From Lysinibacillus_B sp050613145 (GTDB lineage Bacteria; Bacillota; Bacilli; Bacillales_A; Planococcaceae), in NCBI RefSeq assembly GCF_050613145.1, contig NZ_CP192507.1, positions 2,480,001 through 2,544,000 on the forward strand: 64,000 bases of DNA, given 5' to 3'. The notes under the pieces are model-generated. The model made no database searches. It was given only the letters and a program-made list of their open reading frames with translations, and was not told where the DNA came from. This document shows positions 1 to 8,047 of this stretch, piece by piece. The position numbers and the translations under genes were made by a program. Position 1 is the first letter of the stretch. Each line of letters begins with the position of its first letter.

Positions 1-106
1 TTTCAACCGCATCGTTCGCGTAGAAAATGCGTCCATCTAAATCGGTCAGTAAAAACCCTTCATAACTCTGCTCGATTGCTTGAATTAACATTTTATTTAA
101 CTCCAT
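1..106 (-). CDS. PAS-domain protein, N-terminal end (partial at window edge)
   Basis: Only the first 35 codons are in the window; the gene runs off the left edge. The peptide has the start of a PAS sensor fold (LTDLDGRIFYANDAVE, residues 16-31), as found at the N-terminus of sigma-54-dependent activators and PAS histidine kinases of bacilli. The chosen ATG (104-106) follows GGGGTGA at a good distance; an ATG five codons further in is the alternative. Nothing distinguishes an enhancer-binding regulator from a kinase with what is visible. Confidence 0.6.
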   Translation of the reverse strand, partial: MELNKMLIQAIEQSYEGFLLTDLDGRIFYANDAVE

Positions 107-325
107 TCACTAATCACCCCACATTCAGTAAATTTCACTCACAATATAGCATTTATTATGTATAAGGAGTTATATAGAACTATATCAATTTCAAAAAAGG
201 AAATCATTTAATTTTAAGAAAATATAAATTATTTAAAAATCTAGATTGTTAGGGGAAATAGTGTTTAAAGAAGATGATGTTACATGTCCGAAGGGGGTAG
301 CTACGCAAAATGACCTCTTACGCAT

Positions 326-365
326 AAAATCTGCTTGAACATGTAATTCAAGCAGATTTTTATTT
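326..365 (-). terminator. Intrinsic terminator, symmetric 14-bp stem
   Basis: A perfect 14-bp inverted repeat (326-339 with 347-360, 7-nt loop) begins with A's and ends with T's, so it can terminate transcription from either side. It lies just past the stop of the 61-residue ORF on the minus strand. Confidence 0.85.
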
Positions 366-393
366 AAGTTTATCCGTTTGTACTAAATTCTAA

Positions 394-579
394 TTAACGT
401 CGCTCTAAATCCTGGTAATCTTTCATATACGGCCCGTCCTCTGCCACATATGAATGATACAATGCCTTTACTGCAAAATTTTTCTCTAAACCCATTTCAG
501 CTTTTAGTTTTTTTAATTCATCATGTAACTCACGATGTTCATTGATAAGCTTTAGCATTATTGATTTATTATATTTCAT
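394..579 (-). CDS. Small hypothetical protein (61 aa)
   Basis: A 61-residue, highly charged and probably helical protein (KLINEHRELHDELKKLKAEMG, residues 10-30, is a likely amphipathic helix or coiled coil) with no membrane segment. An AAGGGCGG ribosome binding site precedes the ATG. The ORF starts 13 bp after the stop of the RlmI-like methyltransferase gene, so both are probably on one transcript that ends at the strong hairpin 326-365. I do not recognise the family; it is kept because of the ribosome binding site, the operon-like spacing and the terminator. Confidence 0.6.
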   Translation of the reverse strand: MKYNKSIMLKLINEHRELHDELKKLKAEMGLEKNFAVKALYHSYVAEDGPYMKDYQDLERR

Positions 580-592
580 TCTATCCGCCCTT

Positions 593-1789
593 TTAGTTTA
601 TAACTTGAATAATGACAACTTTTAAATAGTTAAATTCCGAGAAATTGTGTGGCACTGTAAAATCCTCAGGCAACTGGTGCTGTTCTAGTATTTTGTAACG
701 TGTATTTGTCTCTTTAAACGCTTTATCAATAAACGTTTTAAATTTTTTCATGTCAAAGCTGGCGTTATTCGTTGATGCTATTATCACGCCATGATCATTC
801 GTAATCGCAAGGGCATCCTTTAAAAGCTTCGGATAATCTTTTGCTGTACTAAAGGTCATTTTTTTTGTCCGTGCGAAACTCGGTGGATCAAGCACGACAA
901 CATCAAACTTCAAATCATGACGCTTGGCATAGCTAAAGTAGTCGAATACGTTCATCACTTTAATATCCTGTGATTCATAATCGACCCCATTCACTGCAAA
1001 TTGTTCGATTGTTTTAGCTAAGCTACGTTTAGCTAAATCAACACTCGTCGTACTTAATGCACCACCAAGTGCTGCGGCTACAGAAAATGCGCCTGTGTAA
1101 GAGAATGTATTTAACACGGTTTTGTCGATGGCATAATGATCGCGTAGTGCTTTACGAACATTCCGCTGATCAAGAAAAATCCCTGTCATTGCCCCGTCGT
1201 TTAAATCAACTGCAAAGTTCATGCCATTTTCCATAACGATTAATGGGAAGTCACCCTTTTCACCTGATACATAATCATCTTGCTCTACATATTGACCGTT
1301 CGTATTAAATCGTAATTTTTCATAAACACCACGTGTGTTCAGTGCGATATTTAACGCTTCATACACGACATCACGGAAGGCATAAATTCCTTCACTATAC
1401 CAGCTCACCATATAGAAGCCATTGAAGAAATCAATTGTTAAGCCACCAATTCCATCACCTTCTCCGTTAAATACACGGAAGGCCGTCGTATCTTCTGATG
1501 CAAAAAAATTAGCACGTTTTTCTGCCGCTTCGCGAATTTTTTTCGTAAAGAAGCGCACATCGATGACTTCTTTTTGTTTGCGTGATAGTACCCAGCCGAT
1601 GCCTTTATTTTGCTCACCATAATAGCCTGTTGCAATATAACCACCTTGTACGTCTAATAATTGCACAATCGTCCCTTCTGCAATCGGCACCTCTGGTATA
1701 TCTATAGCTTCTTTTAAAATAAGCGGATAGCCATTTTGCATTTGCTTAATAAATTTTGATTTTACGTATATTTCGCGTATTTGTTCCAT
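593..1789 (-). CDS. Class I SAM-dependent rRNA methyltransferase, RlmI-like
   Basis: At 398 residues it matches the length of the RlmI/YwbD family, which methylates a cytosine (m5C) in 23S rRNA. The N-terminal 80 or so residues form the PUA-like RNA-binding part. The Rossmann methyltransferase domain carries FLDQR (205-209), a motif-I region NTFSYTGAF (227-235) and the motif-IV loop DPPSF (301-305) typical of this family. The ATG follows GGATGA. The target base cannot be fixed from the sequence; annotation as a RlmI-type 23S rRNA enzyme is by family resemblance. Confidence 0.85.
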   Translation of the reverse strand: MEQIREIYVKSKFIKQMQNGYPLILKEAIDIPEVPIAEGTIVQLLDVQGGYIATGYYGEQNKGIGWVLSRKQKEVIDVRFFTKKIREAAEKRANFFASEDTTAFRVFNGEGDGIGGLTIDFFNGFYMVSWYSEGIYAFRDVVYEALNIALNTRGVYEKLRFNTNGQYVEQDDYVSGEKGDFPLIVMENGMNFAVDLNDGAMTGIFLDQRNVRKALRDHYAIDKTVLNTFSYTGAFSVAAALGGALSTTSVDLAKRSLAKTIEQFAVNGVDYESQDIKVMNVFDYFSYAKRHDLKFDVVVLDPPSFARTKKMTFSTAKDYPKLLKDALAITNDHGVIIASTNNASFDMKKFKTFIDKAFKETNTRYKILEQHQLPEDFTVPHNFSEFNYLKVVIIQVIN

Positions 1790-1963
1790 CGAGTCATCCT
1801 AACTATTTCATAATCTATCTATTATGGCATGTTTCACAGGAAAAGGCGAAGAAATTAAGTATTTTATTCTTCCGTCCTAAAAGAGCCAATTCCCCTATTA
1901 TCGGATCATTGACTCTTCTAACCATTAATACAAATTCTGTTTTGATGTTAAGCTTGCATCGTA

Positions 1964-2068
1964 TTTACGCGAGTTTTAGCAGTTTTTACGCGTTTAGTAG
2001 GGGGTTTTACGCGCTTTCACCACTCTTTTACGCGGGTTGGCCACACTTTTACGCGTTTCACCTAATTT
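1964..2068 (+). repeat. Array 1: five TTTACGCG words at exact 21-bp spacing
   Basis: TTTACGCG occurs at 1964, 1985, 2006, 2027 and 2048, each start exactly 21 bp after the last. The 13 bases between copies are T-rich but not conserved. Twenty-one bp is two helical turns, and also seven codons, so in one plus-strand frame the array reads as a heptad ending in Tyr-Ala; there is no ribosome binding site for such an ORF. It lies between the terminator of the SDR gene and the RlmI-like gene. A second array with the same word and period is at 35666-35757. Confidence 0.85.
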
Positions 2069-2072
2069 ATCC

Positions 2073-2110
2073 AAAAAAAGAGTTAGCTATCTATTTTAGA
2101 TAACTAACTC
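2073..2110 (-). terminator. Terminator of the SDR gene
   Basis: A 13-bp imperfect stem (GAGTTAGTTATCT with its complement, AAAA loop, read on the minus strand) is followed by a run of seven T's. It lies 20 bp past the stop of the SDR gene. Confidence 0.85.
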
Positions 2111-2128
2111 TCCCAGACATGTATTCAC

Positions 2129-2854
2129 TTAATACGGATTCGTTGCAATGATGCTTGCTGTTTTCACGTAAATACGTGAATTCAGCTTTAATTGGCTAAC
2201 GATGAATTCGGCAATATCTTCTGGTTGCATGAATTTTGATTCGTCGTTTTCTTTAATTAAGTTTGCTTCCATTGCTAAATCGGTTGCCACTGTGCTTGGC
2301 GTTAAAGCCGATACGCGAATGTTGTTGCGGCGAACTTCTTGTGCTAGTGATTCTGTAAAACCAATGACCGCAAATTTCGATGCACTATAAGCACTTGATG
2401 TAGCAGCCCCATTTAATCCAGCTGTAGAAGAAATATTAATAATATCTCCTCCATTTTTTTCGATTAATTGAGGTAGCACTGCACGTGTTACATAGTATGT
2501 ACCCATTAAATTTATATCAATAATCTGCTTCCATTCCGCTGGGTCCATCGTCATCACTGTGCCCATTTTACCCGTTCCGGCATTGTTTATTAAAATATCC
2601 GCAGGCCCTAAATCGTTTGTTAGTGAAGAAATCGCTGCTTCTACTTGTTCTTTTGATGAAATATCAGCCGTTGCATAAGCTACTTTCACGCCTAAGCTTT
2701 CAATCTCAGTCGCTACTTCCTTTAATGTTGCTTCTGTTTTCGCAAGTAAACCTACGTGTACGCCTTCTTTTGCTAAGTAAAGCGCTGTTGCTTTTCCGAT
2801 TCCCCTTGCTGCACCTGTTACAAATGCTACTTTTCCTTGTAAATTTTGCGCCAT
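2129..2854 (-). CDS. SDR family oxidoreductase (3-ketoacyl-ACP reductase-like)
   Basis: A classical short-chain dehydrogenase of 241 residues. The dinucleotide-binding motif TGAARGIG is at 13-20, NNAG at 90-93, the catalytic Ser near 142 and the Y156-x3-K160 pair. It resembles the FabG-like proteins annotated as 3-ketoacyl-ACP reductase in bacilli, but lacks a fatty-acid gene context, so the substrate is open. AAGGGAGC precedes the ATG; the gene stands alone with its own terminator. NADP(H) preference is likely but not proven. Confidence 0.85.
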   Translation of the reverse strand: MAQNLQGKVAFVTGAARGIGKATALYLAKEGVHVGLLAKTEATLKEVATEIESLGVKVAYATADISSKEQVEAAISSLTNDLGPADILINNAGTGKMGTVMTMDPAEWKQIIDINLMGTYYVTRAVLPQLIEKNGGDIINISSTAGLNGAATSSAYSASKFAVIGFTESLAQEVRRNNIRVSALTPSTVATDLAMEANLIKENDESKFMQPEDIAEFIVSQLKLNSRIYVKTASIIATNPY

Positions 2855-3014
2855 TTTAAGCAGCTCCCTTCCAAAATATCTATAAAATACATGTTCATTA
2901 TACTATATCAGAATACATTTCGCTAAAAGATGACACTGCATTTTTGTTTAAAAGCTAAAATTCCTCGTTCATTATTTTTTATCTCACAAAAATAATGAGC
3001 ACATGTTTTTGCTA

Positions 3015-3108
3015 CGATTTCGCCATTTAACGAAATCGATATACGACTTATAAATAATTAAGTGTCAATTCGCCTCATTAGCACTTATTTATAATTAAGT
3101 TGTATATC
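3015..3108. repeat. Two adjacent AT-rich hairpins in an intergenic region
   Basis: In the 390-bp space between divergent genes, a perfect 8-bp hairpin (CGATTTCG, 3015-3022, with CGAAATCG, 3031-3038) abuts a longer one (3038-3064 with 3082-3108, about 27 bp with a few mismatches). Neither is followed by a clean T-run. Function unknown; could be a structured RNA, a palindromic repeat or a weak bidirectional terminator. The rest of 2855-3230 shows no gene. Confidence 0.4.
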
Positions 3109-3244
3109 AAATTACGTATATTTGGGTTTTGTTGTTTTTAAAATGATGGAAAAATAATTTCTTACACAAAAATAACAAAGCCTTCCACCAATGCCTTACC
3201 TCTGTAAGCTATGTTACACTAATCGTATAAAGGAGGTTGCCCGT

Positions 3245-3640
3245 ATGCAGCAGCTACAATTGGAAGCATCTTGGGACAAAGCATTGTCCGCGCAAGATCG
3301 AGCTCATATTGAAAAACTATTTAATGAAATCAAGCAGCAACACTATTCTACGATTGTTTTTTCTCCGATTCGAGAAGCCATCAATCATCGAAATGAGCTA
3401 TTAATTACCGTATTAGTGCATAACTTTTCGCCATTTCCACTCACGTTTGAAAATACACCACTCTCCTATTCGAACGAGCAAGAGGTACTTGCAGAGCAGA
3501 CATTTACGCTACCTGCACTTACGATTCCAGCAAAAGTTAGCATGCCGTGGACGTTTATTTTTCCACAAGGTAGCTATACACCAGGGACTTCTCTTTGGAA
3601 CGGGCGATTAGAAATACAATCACTGCCCGAAAAAAAGTAG
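3245..3640 (+). CDS. SLAP domain-containing protein
   Basis: The 131-residue protein starts at the ATG 8 bp after AGGAGGT; a longer reading frame upstream has no ribosome binding site. The sequence (WDKALSAQDR early, then FSPIREAINHRNELLITVLVHN, residues 37-58, and PAKVSMPWTFIFP further on) resembles the SLAP domain found in Bacillales proteins linked to S-layer or accessory Sec functions. There is no signal peptide, as is usual for the stand-alone form. The stop codon is inside the terminator stem that follows. Confidence 0.75.
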   Translation: MQQLQLEASWDKALSAQDRAHIEKLFNEIKQQHYSTIVFSPIREAINHRNELLITVLVHNFSPFPLTFENTPLSYSNEQEVLAEQTFTLPALTIPAKVSMPWTFIFPQGSYTPGTSLWNGRLEIQSLPEKK

Positions 3641-3674
3641 ATGCCTGAACGCATAGGCATCTACTTTTCTTTTC
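3637..3674 (+). terminator. Terminator overlapping the SLAP gene stop
   Basis: A perfect 10-bp stem (GTAGATGCCT with AGGCATCTAC, 8-nt loop) is followed by TTTTCTTTT. The TAG stop of the gene is part of the left arm. Confidence 0.9.
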
Positions 3675-3694
3675 ATAAGATTGCCCCCATTCAT

Positions 3695-3847
3695 TTACAT
3701 AGGATAAAAATTTTTGATATTTGTAGGAATGGGTGGGTGATACACATCATTCCCCAATCGCTCTTTTAATTTTTGCTTTACTAGTTTAATGAATTCAGGC
3801 TGGTGAAGCATAGCGACAACTGTTGTAGCCGTCACTTTTGCTATAAT
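3695..3847 (-). pseudogene. Remnant of a hydrolase C-terminus
   Basis: On the minus strand 50 codons end at a TAA and read like the end of an M20-type amidohydrolase (aminobenzoyl-glutamate hydrolase type), with KVTATTVVAMLHQPEFIKLV followed by a Pro-rich PPIPTNIKNF tail. A TGA lies directly upstream in frame and no start or ribosome binding site is present, so the rest of the gene is gone. The family call is from memory of the pattern and is weak; that this is former coding sequence is more likely than the exact family. Confidence 0.35.
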
Positions 3848-4063
3848 TCAAATGGGATGATTGATGAAATAGCTTCATTTTTACGTGTACTACATGCAAA
3901 TTAAAAAAAGAAACCTCTTTTACTTCTAGTGTGCTGTTCTATTACGAATCTAAATGCGCTTTTCTCTCTAGATTCCTTATACACCTATAATTCGAGTGGC
4001 TATATACCAAAAAATGGTTTAAAATTTAAAGAAACCATTCAATTCAAGTTAGGGGGAGACTAT

Positions 4064-4831
4064 TTGAGTCCAGGTGAAAATATTTATTTTTCTCTACTTG
4101 GGTTTGGTGTACTAATAGTAATTATGATCATTTGGCTCATTTTACGAAAGCGAAAAAAACTGGTGATTGTCATTACAATTGCATTCGTTATGGGATATGC
4201 TGGCTACTATCTTTACTATCCTACATTAAGAGTGAACACGCATGCAGAGCGCTATCAACAACTCGAAGCCTATTTGGAAAAAACATATCCTGATAAACAA
4301 CTCGCCATTTCTCCCAAACATTATGAACCAGGTTATATAGTCGGGGAATTCCAAGTGAATGATAGCAAAATCCCTTCAATGGGCGTGACATTACGTGTAG
4401 ATAAAGACGGGCAAATATCCCAATTTGCCACTTGGTCCAATACAGGTTATCCTCCAGCGCAGCAAGAGCTATGGCGAGAAATTGCATTCTATTACGGAGA
4501 AACCTATTCATTAGATAAAGAAATAGATGAAATTACGAAGCAAGATGAATGGATAGATGGTGAGCTGACAGTATTTGCTCTAACGATTAATGGTGCACCA
4601 TCCATTGCCATTTTTAATTATTCACATAACAGTTATAGCTTTTTAGAATTAAAAGAAGGCGAACGTGGGCAATTTGTTTCTGTTGAATTAGACGGGTATC
4701 TGTTCATATATATTGATGAACACTACGAAGGCAAAGATGTTACGATTCATTCCAAAACTGGTGGTTCATATACGCTCAATGCTTTAGAACAAAAAGGACA
4801 ATTAATTGTAAAAAATAAAAATAATTCATAG
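4064..4831 (+). CDS. Hypothetical membrane-anchored protein (255 aa)
   Basis: The frame is open from 3929, but the best start is a TTG at 4064, 5 bp after AGGGGGAG. The protein then begins with a short lead and two closely spaced hydrophobic segments (about residues 7-26 and 32-50, separated by RKRKK), followed by a soluble domain of some 200 residues that is probably outside. The soluble part has many aromatic and acidic residues and no motif that I recognise. It lies 23 bp or more upstream of another small membrane protein and may share a transcript with it. Confidence 0.65.
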   Translation: MSPGENIYFSLLGFGVLIVIMIIWLILRKRKKLVIVITIAFVMGYAGYYLYYPTLRVNTHAERYQQLEAYLEKTYPDKQLAISPKHYEPGYIVGEFQVNDSKIPSMGVTLRVDKDGQISQFATWSNTGYPPAQQELWREIAFYYGETYSLDKEIDEITKQDEWIDGELTVFALTINGAPSIAIFNYSHNSYSFLELKEGERGQFVSVELDGYLFIYIDEHYEGKDVTIHSKTGGSYTLNALEQKGQLIVKNKNNS

Positions 4832-4908
4832 AGTGAGGAATAAGCCTACCCGAGTTGAAATAGGGTCGTTTATATGTTCGCAGTAAGAATCAATTAGTCA
4901 TTAAAAAA

Positions 4909-5154
4909 TTGTCCGTTTGGGGACTTATATTCGCTTTCATTTTAATGATGATTGGATTTTTTCTTACAGCTATTTTTATACCTATTCCAGATATCGAACT
5001 TTTAACTAGAGCTCAAATGTTAGCTCTAGAAAAAGAATACGCCTTAAATTATTCTTTAGGATCATTACTATTTAATATGAGTCTAGTTGTACTGACGACT
5101 TGTATCGGACCGTATTGTATTACGATGTATTTAAATTGTAATAAGTCACAATAA
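4909..5154 (+). CDS. Small membrane protein (about 81 aa, start uncertain)
   Basis: Two hydrophobic segments (about residues 3-25 and 50-72) flank a short loop. The TTG used here has no good ribosome binding site, and the frame stays open upstream to a TAG at 4861 without an ATG, GTG or TTG, so the 5' end may be damaged. It is followed at once by a strong terminator, which supports expression together with the upstream membrane-protein gene. No family recognised. Confidence 0.45.
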   Translation: MSVWGLIFAFILMMIGFFLTAIFIPIPDIELLTRAQMLALEKEYALNYSLGSLLFNMSLVVLTTCIGPYCITMYLNCNKSQ

Positions 5155-5155
5155 A

Positions 5156-5199
5156 ACTACCTAAAACGCTTATCTCTCAACGTTTTAGGTAGTCTTTTT
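5156..5199 (+). terminator. Terminator after the small membrane protein gene
   Basis: A perfect 13-bp stem (ACTACCTAAAACG with CGTTTTAGGTAGT) with a 12-nt loop, then CTTTTT. A related but imperfect hairpin lies on the other side of the Fic gene at 6137-6174. Confidence 0.85.
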
Positions 5200-5254
5200 C
5201 ATGAATTGGACTTATTTATGATACCGTTCACTGCAACTAATGTAAGTACATTTT

Positions 5255-5980
5255 TTATACCGCACTCAAGTATAAATCTAGTGAAGCTTCAACTTCCTTC
5301 GCAACTAGTTCAACAAAGTCCGCATAATCCTCTGTCGTATGTGCTTTATCTAAAGCATTATAGTACGCTAAGCGATTCTCTACGCGAATAATAATTGGCG
5401 GATAGCCAGATTTCATTAACTCTAAGTTTAATAACAATCTTGATGTACGACCGTTGCCATCAATAAACGGGTGAATGCCCACAAAAATGGCATGCAGCAT
5501 TGCACCTCGAACGATTGGATGTAAATTCTGCGCTTCCCCGTCATACCAACTCATTAAAGCGTCCATTTGCTCCTGAATTTTAAACGGTGGTGGCGGTGTA
5601 TAGACAGCACCTGATATAAACACTTGCTGATCACGGTATACGCCTGCATAACCATCATCAATTCCCTTTAACACTAAACGATGTAAATTTTTAATTTGCC
5701 ATTCTGAAAATGACTCTTCTTTTCGTACAATATCTTCAACATATGAAATCGCATCTCGGTGATTAATCACTTCTAAGTGCTCTCGCATTGTTTTACCACC
5801 AACCGTAATACCTTCAAGCACTACCTTTGTTTCATTAATTGTTAGCGTATTTCCCTCGATGGCATTCGAGTTATACGTCCATTCTAAAAACAACTTTTCA
5901 CGCAAACTTTGTACCGTATATTTTGGTAACGGGCGTTTCGCATCTAATTGTTGCTTTTTTAAATCGATTTGTTCGAACAC
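5255..5980 (-). CDS. Fic family protein, class II (N-terminal inhibitory helix)
   Basis: A 241-residue Fic-fold protein. The catalytic loop HPFIDGNGR (170-178) is complete, including the His that starts transfer of a nucleotide (usually AMP from ATP) to a protein hydroxyl. The N-terminal helix carries SNAIEG (38-43), which fits the (S/T)xxxE(G/N) inhibitory motif; because it precedes the Fic core, the protein belongs to class II and should be autoinhibited. The flap region before the core (about 118-131) is Pro-rich. Start is a GTG 8 bp after AAGGAGATG. No antitoxin-like partner gene is adjacent. Target unknown. Confidence 0.9.
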   Translation of the reverse strand: MFEQIDLKKQQLDAKRPLPKYTVQSLREKLFLEWTYNSNAIEGNTLTINETKVVLEGITVGGKTMREHLEVINHRDAISYVEDIVRKEESFSEWQIKNLHRLVLKGIDDGYAGVYRDQQVFISGAVYTPPPPFKIQEQMDALMSWYDGEAQNLHPIVRGAMLHAIFVGIHPFIDGNGRTSRLLLNLELMKSGYPPIIIRVENRLAYYNALDKAHTTEDYADFVELVAKEVEASLDLYLSAV

Positions 5981-6136
5981 TTTTTCATCTCCTTATAGAG
6001 GATCTATTATTTTCTATCATAATATAAATAACAACAGAAACGAAATTTATCTAATTCACTTTATCTTTAAAAAATTATCTACAAGATTTTACTGAAAACT
6101 TTTTATACGTTGAATCGTATACAATAAAATATAAAT

Positions 6137-6174
6137 ACCACCTAAAACGTTATCAAATCAACATTCTAGGTGGT
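6137..6174. repeat. Hairpin related to the terminator on the other side of the Fic gene
   Basis: ACCACCTA pairs with TAGGTGGT around an imperfect centre. The left arm, ACCACCTAAAACG, differs by one base from the left arm of the terminator at 5156. There is no T-run, so terminator function is doubtful. Confidence 0.4.
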
Positions 6175-6181
6175 TATATAT

Positions 6182-6328
6182 GTGCTAACAAATGAAATTA
6201 AACAACTATTGATTAAAAAGTTAACGCAAGCAGTTGATCCAGCAAGCATCCCAAACATCCACAGAAAAAACGGAAGAAAACTTTCCTGTCACCGTGGTGG
6301 TGTCTTTTCTATTGCTTTGTTGAATTAA
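6182..6328 (+). CDS. Possible small ORF or remnant of a nucleotidyltransferase
   Basis: A GTG 8 bp after AGGTGG opens a 48-codon frame. Its first 20 residues (VLTNEIKQLLIKKLTQAVDP) resemble the start of MNT-type nucleotidyltransferase domains, which normally continue into a GSxxxG motif; here the continuation is unrelated, so a truncated gene is the likeliest reading. It overlaps the stop of the convergent desaturase-like gene by 4 bp. Confidence 0.25.
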   Translation: MLTNEIKQLLIKKLTQAVDPASIPNIHRKNGRKLSCHRGGVFSIALLN

Positions 6329-7807
6329 GTTAACGGGTGAGCGTGCGTAATCGCTCGTGCGGCATAATAGCCACTCAGTGCGGAGGATAGCGTACCTGGT
6401 CCTGGAAATGATTGTTCACCTACAATGTACAATTGCGGTAAGGATGAACGCACGCTTCTAGGTTTTACGACAGCATTTCTTACTGTTAAAGGAAAACCAC
6501 CTACACCCGATTTACCGATAAATTTTTTATATGTTAAAGGAGTGCCTGCTTCTGCATAGATTAAATAATCTTCTATATTCACGACTTTTTGAATTTCTGA
6601 CAAGATCGCCTCGGTTAATTGTTGTTTTTTCACTTTGTATTCTTCTTTTGAATACTGTCCCCACTGCTCCACATTTGCATGAATGGAACAAGTCATCATG
6701 ATTTCTCCATCAATTCGTTCATTATGTTGATTGTACGCTGGTTGGAAGGTGACATACACAGGGCCATGTCCATCTGAAAATAACACAGCATGTTCTTTAC
6801 TTGGTACAATTTGAAGGGCAAAAGGAAGCTGCCTTGCATTCAGCTCCTGATGCCAAAATGCATCGTTCAGAAGTGCGTCTACCCGAAAAGCCCCCCAAGA
6901 AAATGTCTTAGGTTCTGCATGACTCGTGCCTCGCCCAAAAGAAATACCTGTATTATTAATGACTACATCATAAGCTCCATTCCGTTTCTTACTCGTCACA
7001 TGCCAATTTTTCTGTTCATAAACCATTTCTTTCACAGGAGAAGCTGCAATCACTTCACCACCAAGCTGGACAATTCGTTGCGCTAATGCTTCGCTTAATT
7101 GCCCCATTCCCTTATCGATGTAGAAGCTACCTCTCCTATAAATCGTTAATGCTAAACTAGATGGTAATAAAGCCGCTTTAGTGCAGTCAGTTTGTGCCGC
7201 GTCCATTAACTGTGCATCCAAAAACTGCCGTAGTGGCTCATAGGATTGTAGATTATTATTTACGCAATAAATCCTCCACTGTCCATGTCGCGTAGCGTGC
7301 CAAACCTAGCAGCAATTTTGGATGAGCGAGAGCGTAGCGTGGTAATTGACCTAGGTCATACATACGCTGAATCGGCATGGAAACCCCTGTAGCTGTCACT
7401 GCATATACTATTTCGCTGATTTGTTCGATTTTTTGCCAAAAGCTTCTCACATCTTGTCTTCTTTCAGGCAATGCATGTGAAAGTTCTTCATCCCACCTTG
7501 TCGCATCTCGATAAATCGAAATTTTGCGATCTTGTAATATGACGTCCATAGGATGATGCAACATATCGAATGGTAGCTTTAGTTGGAGTTCGTTGAATAA
7601 AGTATCCAATAACCCACGTTCTTCTAATCCAAAGGCGATCGTCGCACCTGTAGGAAAAATACGTCCTTTTCGCACATACCAACCTGCGGATCCACCTACT
7701 GTTGTCGCCTTTTCGAGAACGGTCACACTATAGCCTTTTTTAGCTAATAGGGCTCCTGCCATTAACCCGCCAACGCCAGCACCGATGACACAAACGGTTT
7801 TACTCAA
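6325..7807 (-). pseudogene. FAD-dependent phytoene desaturase-like oxidoreductase, frameshifted
   Basis: Two adjacent minus-strand frames together encode one protein of about 490 residues. The first (from TTG 7807, after GAGGGGATC) has the FAD-binding GAGVGG (9-14) and VLEKATTVGG; it stops at 7256. The second resumes in the neighbouring frame without a gap in the family pattern (LQSYEPLRQF) and ends with the C-terminal FAD motif around VGEQSFPGPGTLSSALSGYYAAR. The switch is in the AT-rich stretch about 7250-7258, where one extra base would explain it. Such proteins (CrtI/CrtN-like, carotenoid or retinol saturase type) desaturate or oxidise polyprenoids. It is either a recent mutation or a sequencing error. 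Confidence 0.8.
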
Positions 7808-7919
7808 GAAGATCCCCTCTCTTCCTTTCTAATCGTTTCACAATCTTTTCTAATTTTGCGTGATTATAACGATGCCCGGTAATAAAAACAATATTGATAA
7901 TGAGGGCATAGCCAATCAT
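7800..7919 (-). CDS. Small membrane protein overlapping the desaturase-like gene
   Basis: A 39-codon ORF (MIGYALIINIVFITGHRYNH, then a Lys/Arg-rich tail) with one N-terminal hydrophobic segment. Its TAA lies 3 bp inside the downstream gene (8-bp overlap including the TTG), which suggests coupled translation. An in-frame TAG lies two codons upstream of the ATG, so this could also be the 3' piece of a damaged membrane-protein gene. Confidence 0.4.
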   Translation of the reverse strand: MIGYALIINIVFITGHRYNHAKLEKIVKRLERKRGDLLE

Positions 7920-8047
7920 GACCTAGTGCCCAAACAGGATTCTATAGAAAGAAGAGTGGAGCTTCGTATTTAACCTCACTCTATCGTGCCGTTTATTTTA
8001 TTAGGCAATCACGCTTCACCTAGACGGCATCTACAATTAATTTCTAT

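Noticed and set aside
1756..2103. A 115-codon plus-strand ORF over the 21-bp array, with a repeated Phe-Tyr-Ala heptad
   Set aside because: No ribosome binding site; the open frame is a consequence of the 21-bp period (seven codons) without stops in the repeated word. Treated as a repeat, not a gene.
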